Assembly (NCBI GenBank): GCA_028671895.1
Contig: CM053796.1
Span: 23,806,860-23,870,859, forward strand
DNA length: 64,000 bases
DNA from: Oenanthe sinensis
Lineage: Eukaryota > Streptophyta > Magnoliopsida > Apiales > Apiaceae
Direction: 5' to 3'
Positions 33,201 to 43,891 of the stretch are shown piece by piece. The notes under the pieces are model-generated. The model was not told where the DNA came from. It saw only the letters and a program-made list of their open reading frames with translations, and searched no databases. Made by a program: the position numbers and the translations under genes. The first letter of the stretch is position 1, and the number at the start of each line of letters is the position of its first letter.

Positions 33201-35111
33201 GTAGGTAACTCCATTATTCCAAATTGCTTCATAGTTAAAAACTGGTTGCTCAATCTCAGTTTCCAACTCAGCAACAGACTCTGATGCTCTCCTTTTGTGG
33301 ACCTTAAGCTTTTTAGGCTTCTTTGTAATTTGCTGTTCAAAGTCTGGCACACCTAGTGCTTTGAGAACTTCATTTGTCTTGCCTTCTATGAGCCCAACTG
33401 CTTGTACTTGTAATGAAGAGTTGAATAGGTAGCTGTATAGATTTTTGACCACATCCTGTGCAGATATTTGTAGCTCCTGTTCCATTCTCTTCCTTAGGGC
33501 TTCATAGGTTGTAAGAAAATCCAAGACTTGAGATTTAGTCTGATATTGCCCTGGATCTTCAACTGATTCCACCAAAGGATATAGGAATAGCAGTACCTCA
33601 TCACTTGGAATAATGATCTCATCAATTAGACTTGAGGCTGCATCCAATGGCATTCCTTCCTAAAATGTTTCATGATCAGAGTCTAAAGGCAGCCTAGACT
33701 CTGACTCAACATTAGACTCTGGTTCAGGAGTTTTCTTGCTTTCAGAGTCTGGCTCTGCAGGAGCCTTGGGAGCATCTGTTTCCTGCAAAACAGGGTTAGT
33801 AATAATAAGAGGCTTGTGTGTGTGTGCAGAATAAGCCTTCCTCAATCTTCTGTACTTCTGATCAAAGGATTTGTCAGGAGACTCAATTAGAGAATCCTGA
33901 GGTGCATTCCTAGGCTTTTCAGAGTCTGTAGCCTTTTCAGAGACTACAGACTTGGCTTGAAGGTTAGAATCAAGTGTATCATGACCTTCTTTTAACAAAG
34001 AAAGACCTTCAACAACTTGTTTCTCTAGAGGGTTGAGCTCTTCCTCACTGTGCTCATCTATCAGCCTAGTTTGAATCAATTTTCTCCTCTTTACAACTGG
34101 TGCCTGTTGAGAGACACCAGAGGTTGGTTTCTTTTTGGATTTTGGTTTGGAAGATTGTGGAATTGAAGGGGATTGGGTGACTTGGGTAGGTGCAGGGGGA
34201 CTCTCCATTACTTGTTCCTGCACCATTTCACCACCAAAAAATGAGGCATTGTAGATAAAAGGTTTGTAGGTTGAGAGTTTTACCTGCATTACTTGTGGAT
34301 AGTGCATGGCAGGTAGACTTTTCTTCTTGTCATCAATTCTCTTGATGTCAGAGAATATCCTCCTTTGCTGTTTGTATGCCTGCACACAGCATTCATCTGC
34401 CAACTTGGTTGACATATCAGGAATGAAATGGTTGAGGAGAATCATAAGAAATCTATGATAGTAGACTTTCTTCCTCCCCTCTTGCACATTATTTAATTTT
34501 GCTCCCATTTGAGTGAGCAACATATCACCAATGTTGATCACTTTGTCAAACAGGAGATTGTGACCAATTTGATAAGTTATAGCAGTAATAGCATCAAAAC
34601 CACTACACTTACCAGTGAAGCACTTAGCAATTTGATCAAAGAAAAAGGACCATTCTTTCCTTAAGTAAGGCCTAGTTATTTTACTCATGTTATCTAAGCT
34701 AGCAGAATAACCTATTGCCTTAAACATGCTTTTAATGTCATCATCAGAAACAATTTCATCAAAAGGTGTTCTTACAGGCAATTTAAACACAGCATTAAGT
34801 ACATCGGCAGTTACATCAAATGTAGTGGAGCCAAAGGTAAACATGATTTTACCTGGTTGATCCTGAGAAGGATCAACAACCTGTGCAGAACTCCAAGCCT
34901 TTGACACAACATCCATGTGAATCACTGGTGATGCCTTGAGAATGTAACTGAGCTCAGAGTGCTCCATGAAATCCATCATTGGGAAGTAGTCAGCATCTAC
35001 TCCTTTCTTATCTCCAAGAGCAGCAACATGATTTGTAGTCATGAAATCAAAGTCCCCAAAAGTGAAAGCAATCGCCTTGGGTCCCCTCAGGACAGTAGAA
35101 ATGGCAGCCAT
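30201..35111 (-). pseudogene. Third ORF of B, one frame with two internal stops
   Basis: Three ORFs (35111-33660, 33653-30957, 30869-30201) lie in one frame, separated only by TAG 33662-33660 and TAA 30959-30957. C has TGG at the first stop and shares the second. Residues about 60-210 form a domain with KAWSSA, FTFGSTTFDVTADVLNAVFKLP (91-112) and W154SFFF..INIGDMLLTQM. A Ser/Lys-rich basic stretch follows (KPKSKKKPTS), then long acidic, DSE-rich low complexity encoded by AGACTCTG words, a helical region, and a conserved C-terminus with EGGSVRWISQSNFIFFKQAEE. No membrane segment or signal peptide is seen. Function is unknown; in SIRE elements this position is called env-like. Confidence 0.85.
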
Positions 35112-35619
35112 TGAAGTTGTTGATTTTGAAAGTGATGGAAAAACTTGAAGAAATTAACTAGGGTTCGCAAAAAGCTCTGTGAATATTTTTGCCTTAGAAA
35201 ATAATTGCAATAAACAAGTGAGTAAATTGTATGAAAAATTTTCTATTTTGTTTGAATTGCACACAATACACACGAGTCTACAGTCTATCTCCAGTCAAAA
35301 GATAACTGTTACCGCCTATTTCAAGTCAATTGAACCGTTTAAAAGCAATCAGAGTCTGTAGGCGCGAATATTGACCGATTTAGAGTCTAGGCGATATTTT
35401 TCTCAGAGTCTACAGACTCTCCGAGTCTACAGGCTCTCCGAGTCTACAGGCTCTCAGAGTCTACAGACTCGTCAGAGTCTACAGACTCGTCAGAGTCTAA
35501 GAACTAGACTCTGTCAAGGTAAAGTACCAAACAAAATTTTGCAATTTTAATTAATCATAGTGTGTTAAGCCAGGGACTATAATTAAAGTACATACCTTGC
35601 TTCTTGTAATTTTGATCAC
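35112..35619 (-). promoter_or_regulatory. Spacer between pol and third ORF of B
   Basis: About 500 bases. 35385-35510 is packed with alternating AGAGTCT and AGACTCT words that can pair. A candidate 85-nt intron (35595-35511, GTATGT..TTGACAG) is conserved in C (59204-59124). The acceptor would suit a spliced RNA for the third ORF. No ORF is supported. Confidence 0.55.
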
Positions 35620-36369
35620 TTACATATTTAACATACCTAATTCACCTACCAGTCTGAGAAAGGTAGATTCATCAAGTGGTTTTGTCAAAATGTCTGCAAT
35701 GTGTCTGTCAGTTGGAACATAGTGAAGTGTCACAGTGCCATTTTCAACATGTTCTCTAATGAAGTGATACCTGACATCAATGTGCTTTGTTCTGGAGTGT
35801 TGGACTGGATTCTCTGCAATTTTAATAGCACTAGTATTATCACAATACATAGGAATATTTGATAATGTTAGTCCATAATCAAGTAATTGATTTCTCATCC
35901 ACAGAATTTGAGCACAGCAACTTCCAGCTGCAATGTATTCAGCCTCAGCTGTTGAGGTGGATACTGTTTGTTGTTTCTTGCTAAACCAAGAAATTAATCT
36001 GTTGCCAAGAAACTGGCATTGTCCTGTTGTGCTTTTCCTGTCTACTTTGCATCCTGCATAGTCAGAATCTGAATAACCAATTAGTGAAAAATCTGACTCT
36101 CTAGGATACCAAAGTCCAAGAGTTTGTGCCCCCTTGAGATATTTAAAAATTCTTTTCACAGCTATTAAATGTGATTCTCTAGGGTCAGCTTGAAATCTAG
36201 CACACAGACAAGTTGCAAACATTATGTCTGGTCTACTAGCAGTTAAATATAACAATGAGCCAATCATACCTCTGTAGCTAGTGTTGTTAACTTTCTTACC
36301 CTTTGGGTCAGAGTCTAGCTTTGTGGCAGTTGACATTGGAGTTTTAGCAGTTGCAGAGTCTTGCATATC
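35620..36369 (-). pseudogene. pol: B pol, RNase H end, left of insertion A
   Basis: Reads out of the A insertion from MQDSATAKTPM to the stop at 35620. It contains the copia RNase H: GYSDSDYAG, DRKSTTGQCQFLG, STAEAEYIA, CDNTSAI and RTKHIDVRYHF, with the end TKPLDESTF. The upstream part of the gene is at 51654-54242. The ATATC at 36365-36369 is A's target duplication. This segment is intact in itself. Confidence 0.9.
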
Positions 36370-37572
36370 TGTTAGGTCCAAATGTGTTGTAGAGGGGGGG
36401 TGAATACAACTTTTCAAATTTAAGAAGCAATAAATGTAATGTAATAAATGAACATACTGATTCAAGGAATATATGTTTTATATATATCTTGAAAAGGTTG
36501 CTACAACATTCATTACAAAGTACATCAGAAGTAAAGAGGGTAGTAAATGATACTAAGTTCGGTGAATATACTCTCTCTCTTTTACAAGTGTTTTTCTCGA
36601 AAATATTGCTCTCTGAAAAATAATACACAAGTACTTCTATTTATACTACTTGTAATCTATGTCCTGTAGTCTTCAAAGACTAAGATGTACGTGGCCCAAT
36701 GATGTCCACATAAATCTTATCTTATCTTGAAAGCTTGGAAATCTGCCAATTAGATGATGCCATGTGTCATGTTGAAACTGCCCTCCATGTAGAATATCTA
36801 CTTGGGAATTTCTACTTGGCCATCTCGAACATCTAAGTAGAATTTCTACATAGAAATGTTCTACTAGGCTATCTCGAACATCTAAGTAGAATTTCTACAT
36901 AGGAATGTTCTACTTGGCTATCTCGAACATCGAAGTAGAATTTCTACATAGGAATGTTCTACTTGACTATCTCGAACATCTAAGTAGAATTTCTACATAG
37001 GAATGTTCTACTTGGCTATCTAGAACATTTTGTACTTAGAGAAATTCTGGGCTTCAACTTGAAACTTCAATGCAACATCTTGAACTTGTGATTTCTTTAT
37101 GTCTTCCATATTCTTCAACAAGCTCTCGAACCTGGATCTCTATTACTGACATAAACTTGTTATCAATGTCCTGACACTTGATGCAATGGTCTGATTCATA
37201 AGTGACTAGTCTTGATAGTGTTTCCGCTTCTTGAATAGATTACCATATTCAATTAGTAATGTGGCTTTCCAAATATTGCTTTCCTTCTTGTTCACTTGAA
37301 ATCAATTAGTCTTATTGATACTGATTGTTATGATCTTGAATCTTTAGGTTACAAATCACTGAGGCATGAACAACTCTGACTTGAACTTCTTTCAATGATT
37401 TCTTCTTTATTTGATCATAGTTAACATGTTGAATTGTATCAATTACACTGTCTTCATTTAGCATTGATTTCTTTGTGGCTTCAAGTTCTTGATTGTCTTC
37501 TGGTTAAGTATCTTTTCTTTTAGTTGAGTTACATAAGTTATAGTGTTACAAGTTTAGACACTCTGCCTTTCA
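36370..37572 (-). repeat. 3' LTR of A (1203 bp)
   Basis: TGTTAGGTCC to TGCCTTTCA on the + strand. TATAAAT on the - strand at 36645-36639. A 49-bp unit (TCTCGAACATCTAAGT core) is repeated about 4-5 times between about 36790 and 37025. Confidence 0.97.
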
Positions 37573-37980
37573 ATCTCCCCCTATTTGATAGTCTAACAAT
37601 GACATTCAAATTAACAAGGGATAACTCAACTAAACAATGAGACGAGAAAAAGATAAATAACATTACTGTCTTGTTTAAATTACAACTGAAATAAACTTGG
37701 AAAACAATTCAAAGAACTAGAATAAATAAAACTTAAGCTAGACAAAGAATTCGAACTTCGAATTAAAGACCATTTGAGTGATTCCTATCACCTGGATTAT
37801 TTCATACCTTTCAGTCAAACTTATATCACCTTATTGGATCCACTCTGATTCACGGTTACAGTATGGTAAGTTAGCCTATCCGCATACCGTGATCAGGTGA
37901 ATTTTCCTCAAGTGAGTTAAAGCAACCAACAGATATGAAGTTTTTCCAACTTCAAGTTCACACCACTCTGACCTTTAGTT
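37573..37980 (-). other. 3' UTR and polypurine tract of A
   Basis: On the - strand AATAGGGGGAGAT (37585-37573) abuts the LTR. The remaining 400 bases up to the third-ORF stop hold nothing I can identify. Confidence 0.7.
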
Positions 37981-40900
37981 CTAATTCCGTCTCCTTTTCC
38001 TAGCTTCTTCAGCTTGGCGCTTCTCTTCTTTCTGTTTTTTGCGCCTTTGCTTCTGCTGTTGATCTCTCTTGTAGACTGGATCATGAAGCTGCTTCCACCT
38101 TGCATTCAATAGACTTACTGCTTCCATTTCTAAAGGATTCCTGGGCTCTGGATAAGGATGCCTGAAAAGCCTTCTGAGTTTGTCCACCTCCTGAGTAGTT
38201 CTGATCTTTGGAATGTCCTCAAAATTCTTCATTATGAGCTGTGATTTCCAATGCGATTTATCAGCCTTGAACTGACAATAGATCATTTTGGGGTAGCCCT
38301 TGACACGGTTAGTATTGTGGACACTAGCCGCATCTCTCTCCATTCGCTTCTTTTCCCCCACTACTTCAGCCAAGTACTTCAGAAGTCTCTGCTTCTCATC
38401 CACATTCTCATTCTCCACTTCGCCCCATTTGAATATTTCTAAAACTTTCTCCAAAAATGCAGCATCTTGAGTCTGCAGCAGCCATTTTCTACTCATATGC
38501 AATAAAGTTTGATTATGGTCTGCATCTATGAATGCTAAAGCATCAGCTGTGTCATCGTTAAATGAGTGTATCCAGTATACAGTATCTCTCCCAGGAACAC
38601 CAATTGCCTCCCTTATTTCTCCTTGTTCCAGTGATCCAGAAGGAAGAATCAGAGCTTCATCTACATTTTTAACAGCTTGTAGAATATTCCATCTTCTTTC
38701 AATTAGCTCCGGTTCAACCTTAACGTTGTCTAGAGGGTTTGGAGCAATAATGTCACACTTCTAAATTTCATTGCTCATTTTGAATATGATCCTCTCAATA
38801 AACTCTACTGACTTCTCCTTAATGTCAGAGGTGAATCCCTTACTCATCATTTGCCTACAGACAGCTTTTAGGGATTCTACCGGTAGAGCCATTAGATCAT
38901 TTTCTTCTAAACTAACCCTCTTCATCTTTCCATCAACTACCATCCGGACAACATCAGGATTTGCTGAGAATTCTGGTCCCTTGTCCTCTGCTAGCTGCAT
39001 TAACTGATCTCTATACAGAATGCTAAGCTCCTCAGCTTGAGAATATTGAATTTTTGTTGCTAGCAAGAACAACTCTGACGCAGATCTTCTCGAGATGAAT
39101 TGATCATCCACATACAAGAAAGATGTCGGGACTCCTTCGACTAAAGACAAGATGACCTGCCATTCCTTAACCATTGCATTATATCCAACTCTGACTTTTG
39201 AGATCAACCTTTTCAAAGCATTTATGTAGTCAACAATCAGTGGATTCTGCAAGTTCAAGTTGTAGAACAAGTCTTCCGCCTCTTTGTTATGAGTTCCTTT
39301 TGTACAAACTCCCGATAGAATCTTCCTTGCATCATCCCATTTCTGTCCTATCCTTTTCTTGTCCAGATCTACTTGAGGATCAGCTAACCTTGCAAGCTCA
39401 TGATCATACTGTTTCTCCTTAAGCTCCACTTTCTTTTCAAGAAAAACAGCCTCATCCTGCATCATCTTCATTTTATAGAATTGAGCTTGTTCCAAGGCCA
39501 GCTGTTGGGCTTCTAGAGTTTCCTTATCAACAGGTATTTCTTCAGGCTGTCCGGAAGACATTCCAGCACCTCCACCTTGTTCCTTCAAAGATCTTCTAAT
39601 AGCATGTGCTAACGGAACATCCTCCATATCAGAATCTGAATCAAGTACTGCATGTGCCTCTTTCTGATGACGACTCAAGTCAATGAATGGCTCTTCTTGT
39701 TCAGCCATCACTGCCTTACCCTTCCTCTTTCTTTGAGCCTCCTCATCAATTACTGGCTCATTTTCTTTGACAAGATCAGTCTGTTCTCCAATTTCTTCAA
39801 TAATTAGCGACTGCTGTCTCGTCTCTTTTCCACTCTCCCCCTTAGGTGAGTTATCCTGACCATCACCCTTCTTTCCAGATCCACCAGTAGCATAGGAACC
39901 ACCAAAACCAGATCCCGAGGGTCTAGCTTCACTAGCACCGCCAGCACCACCAGCACCACCAGCACCACCAGCATCATCAGTATCTGGGGGAGCCTGAGTA
40001 TTTTGATCGTCAAAGCACTCTGGGGGAACAAAGCTCCGAACTGCATACAACATTCTGCTTATCTCCGTTGCCATTGTATGCATTATGCTTTCCACTGTTC
40101 CCATCCTATCATAAAGAGTGCTGCCCAAGACACCACCAGCATGGCCCAAGTCGTTTACCTTGTTTGCCAAATCATCGAATGCTGTTGCTTGACTTGCCAT
40201 TCGTGCTGCGTAGTCATCTAGAGCGCGCTTGTTGTCACCAACATTGATCCCTAACTGCTCCATGGACTGTCCAAACTGCTTGATTACATTTTCCATTGTT
40301 GTCATACGAGTGTGAAGATTGACAAGATTAAGGGACGGTGTTTGGCTTGGGTGTCCTCGCTCTAAAAATCGTTCTGTTACTGTTTGTCGCTCGGTTTCGG
40401 GCCTTGAAAATGAAGGTCCCTCACTCCCTAAACGCTCACACACACTCCCTGTCTCACGCTCGTGTATGTCTTCAATAAGATTCCTGAAAGTGAAAGCAGT
40501 ACCTGCAGAAACTGGATAAGTAAAGTGAGTAGCAGTTATGGGATCTGTTTCTGTCATAGCCTGAGGTGGAATCTCAGGGTGAGAGGCTGCAGAGTGTTCT
40601 AGTACAACATCAGAACCGATCCTCTCTGCAGCATCAGTATGTACCGGTGAAGGTACTTCTGAAGCAATGAAAGCTTCTGGCCTTTCTGAAGCAACAGGCT
40701 CTTCAGAAGGCTCCAGATCCTCACCAAGATTCTTAGGTGTAGAATGTGCAAAGGTAGAACCACTCGCGTGAGGTGGAGTGGGTGTGAATGACATTCTAGG
40801 TTTGGACTGGGCTGAAGAAGTTGCAGCATGTGAAAATTTGGCTTTCTTCCGAATAACTGGCTGCACTTCGGGGTCACTCTCCGAGCTCTCACCTAAATCT

Positions 40901-42138
40901 ACAGATGCCAGCCTTTTAACTCCCGTCAGCAAGGGTGAAATAGAAGAATCAAGAGGTTCAGACTCAGAGTCAGAAATATAGCTCGCACCCTGGGATAGAT
41001 CCTGCGGGCTAGCAGAATCTTGGGCAATGGAATCAGATTTAGATGAAGAAGTAGCAGTAGTGTGAACAGAGAGTTGCTCTTGTTCATAGAAATTACCTCC
41101 TTCATTACCTTGTTCAGCAAAGGGATCAGGATCAGCATGAGGAGTAGTTTGTCTTTCCCTTTGACCGGCAGAGGTTTGACCGTGAGAGTGGCCATCATCA
41201 TCTTCATCACTTTGAGGCTCTTCAGGAATCCCTTGAAATGCGTCAGCATGTGCAGATGGATTCTGAGCATGTGAAGATACGTGCGAGGTTCCCGCCATAG
41301 TAGTAATACCTGCATCATACTGAAGCCACACTTGAATATTAGCAGGAATAATCAGTGCTTTAGTGTGATGTTTATCCTGGTTAGCAATTGTTGTGAGTGA
41401 CTTGGTGCCCATGCCAAGTGATGCAGATGTTTTACTCGATGCAAATGCCTGTCTTACAGCTAAAGCATTAGTCGGTACTAAATGATTAATGAGCATTTGT
41501 AAGAAACGAGGATACCAGCATACAACATTAGTAGTTGCAAGGTTTCTGTTTTCAGATGATCCCATTGTAGCCACTATTTCGGAAAGAACGATTCTTCCAT
41601 AATTAATGTCCAGTTCACGGGCTAGGGAAACGGCAAAGATCTGTATGGGAATTGGAATCTGATGATAATCTTTTTCGCGCGGCCGAAAACATCTCGTGAT
41701 GGCCTCGAAAAAGTAATTCCATTCCACCTGGAAGTATTGTTTCTGGATGGCGCTAGCTAAGATCCGTCCAGAAGGGGGATAGCATCCAATCTCCTCAAAG
41801 AATTTGAGACGATCTGCCGTTGAAGGTTCAGGGTCATAAACATCTTTAACTGGAAATCCCAGAACCCTGTTGAACACTTCCTCCGTTACTTCATATTCCT
41901 GACCCGCCAAGGTAAACCTGAAACCATAGGGGGTATTTTTGCTCCCAAAAGTAACCGCACTAGTCCATAATTGTTGTAAAGCATCATGGACTAGTGTTGG
42001 TTTAGCAGTAAAAGCAACACTAGCCTTGGAGTACAAATTAAGAAATCGTATCCAAAACTTGAAGCGCGGGAGATGATCACCAATTTCCGTACTAATGTTA
42101 TAAAAATTATTTTTCGCAAGAATAAATTGGTGAGCCAT
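37981..42138 (-). CDS. Third ORF of A (SIRE env-position protein), one internal TAG
   Basis: The frame runs from ATG 42138 to the stop at 37981: 1386 codons with a single in-frame TAG at 38763-38761, one change from CAG. N-terminal domain (about 25-200): LWTSAVTFG, FTLAGQEYEVTEEVFNRVLGFP (75-96) and W140NYFF..ELDINYGRIVLSEI. Then low-complexity acidic and Ser-rich sequence, a Gly/Ala run (GGAGGAGGAGG) near 710, and a strongly helical stretch with EKKVELKEKQYDHELARL likely to be a coiled coil. The C-terminus after the TAG ends in a Lys/Arg/Gln-rich tail (QQKQRRKKQKEEKRQ). No signal peptide or membrane segment is evident. It is homologous in layout to B's third ORF. Function is unknown. Confidence 0.8.
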
Positions 42139-43891
42139 TTGTAAAATAATTTTCCTTGAGTTAAGGTGATATTTTGAAAAGAAACAATTAACGTAAAGAC
42201 GTAAGGAAAAAAAATGTAATCTAATTAATTCCTTTTAGAGAATCGAGAAGATGAACAGCCGATTTGAACTAAACTACGGAATTAATTATAATCAAAATCA
42301 AAACAACCAAAATCCAGTCCAGTAAATAATGCAACCCCAAATCAGTGATATAAAAACTAAACTGTGTTTGTAAATAACCGTGATAGTTGTGTGTATATTT
42401 GTGTATATGACAAACTGAACAGATGAACAGACGGGTCCAAATACACAATAACAGGGCAAACAGAGAATAGTAAATATAAAACGGGCAGCAGTTCGAGATA
42501 TGTAAGAGTTTTAACACAACTCGAATGAACAGAGCAATGACTGTTTGAAATCGCAGGGAGGGAGGGCGGGGGCTGTAAAAATTTAGGGTTAAAACAATTA
42601 GGTAAAAGTGAAAAGAAAGACGGGTTAATGTTGTATATATAGGCATATATGTGCAAAGACGAGAATATCCCTGTGAAAAAGGAAAAAAACGTTAAGTACA
42701 TACAGGGGAACATCAAGTCGAACACTATCTCGAACATCTAAGTCGAAATTCGAGATGAGTTTCGAGATAGGAGCTATCTCGAACATCAAGTCGAATATTC
42801 GAGATAAAGTTCGAGATGACACTAACTCGAACAAATAATCACTTGATCAATTAATACAGCTGAATAAACCCACCAGGGAATCCTATCTCGAATATTAAGA
42901 CAAAATTCCAAAGAAAATGAGTAAAATTTCAAGTACAAACCTGGGAATACTATCTCGAACATCAAGTCGAATATTCGAGATAATGTTCGAGATGAGACTC
43001 AAGTCGAACATCAAGTCGAATATTCGAGATAATGTTCGAGATGGGACTCAAGTCGAACATCAAGTTGAATATTCGAGATAATGTTCGAGATGGGACTCAA
43101 GTCGAACATCAAGTCGAATATTCGAGATAATGTTCGAGATGGGACTCAAGTCGAACATCAAGTCGAATATTCGAGATAATGTTCGAGATGGGATTCAAGT
43201 CGAACATCAAGTCGAATATTCGAGATAATGTTCGAGATGGGACTCAAGTCGAACATCAAGTCGAATTCGAGATAATGTTCGAGATAGAGATTAACTCGAA
43301 CAATTTCCCAGACTTGGAAAAAAAAAATTTCTCGAATATTCTTCCCAGACTCAGAATTTTCAAAATTTTTAATTTTGAAGATAGTCATAATAATTTGGCA
43401 ATTTTTGCAATAAAAACAACAATTAAAATTTTGCCAAATTAAGATAAACATCAATTCAAGGATCTTTATCAAAGCAAATAATAAAAACATTCATTGACAA
43501 TTCTAAGGCCTCTTAAATTAAACAACATTACATGAAAAACACAAGTAAATTCATCTAAAAATTAAAAAAAAAATTAGAATAATATGAATTTAACTCCCCC
43601 TATGATCATGCAATCATACCAGCATAAATTCAAAGATTTAACTAATAATTACACATAAAACACAATGAATTCATGTAAAATAACACAACATGCATCCTAA
43701 AATACTCATTACTTAATCATTTTAAAGTCTAAGTCCATAATGATTAATTAGCATGCAGAAGTGATATTTTGAGCAATTGTAGAGATTATTTACATATGTT
43801 TTCAACTTTGTATCAATAAAATAGGCAAATGACAAGACTAAAAACATATGTTCATGATTAAAAACTGAAATTTTGCAGATAGCAGAAATCA
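42139..43891 (-). promoter_or_regulatory. Spacer between pol and third ORF of A, with palindromic repeats
   Basis: About 1.75 kb. 42710-43300 holds units of 49 bp (clear at 43043-43285), each with the perfect palindrome TCGAATATTCGA plus TCGAACAT and ATGTTCGAGA. The units resemble the 49-bp units in A's own LTR. The rest is AT-rich. The short ORFs across the repeats look spurious. Confidence 0.75.

Noticed and set aside
35385..35515. Direct repeats resembling a CRISPR array
   Set aside because: Units are short palindromic words without regular spacers, in a plant retrotransposon spacer.
42269..42834. Overlapping - strand ORFs of 69-126 codons rich in Phe, Leu and Tyr
   Set aside because: AT-rich spacer read as hydrophobic peptide; three overlapping frames, no domain, no counterpart in B or C.
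43158..43490. 110-codon - strand ORF and its + strand shadow
   Set aside because: Produced by the 49-bp palindromic repeats in A's spacer.
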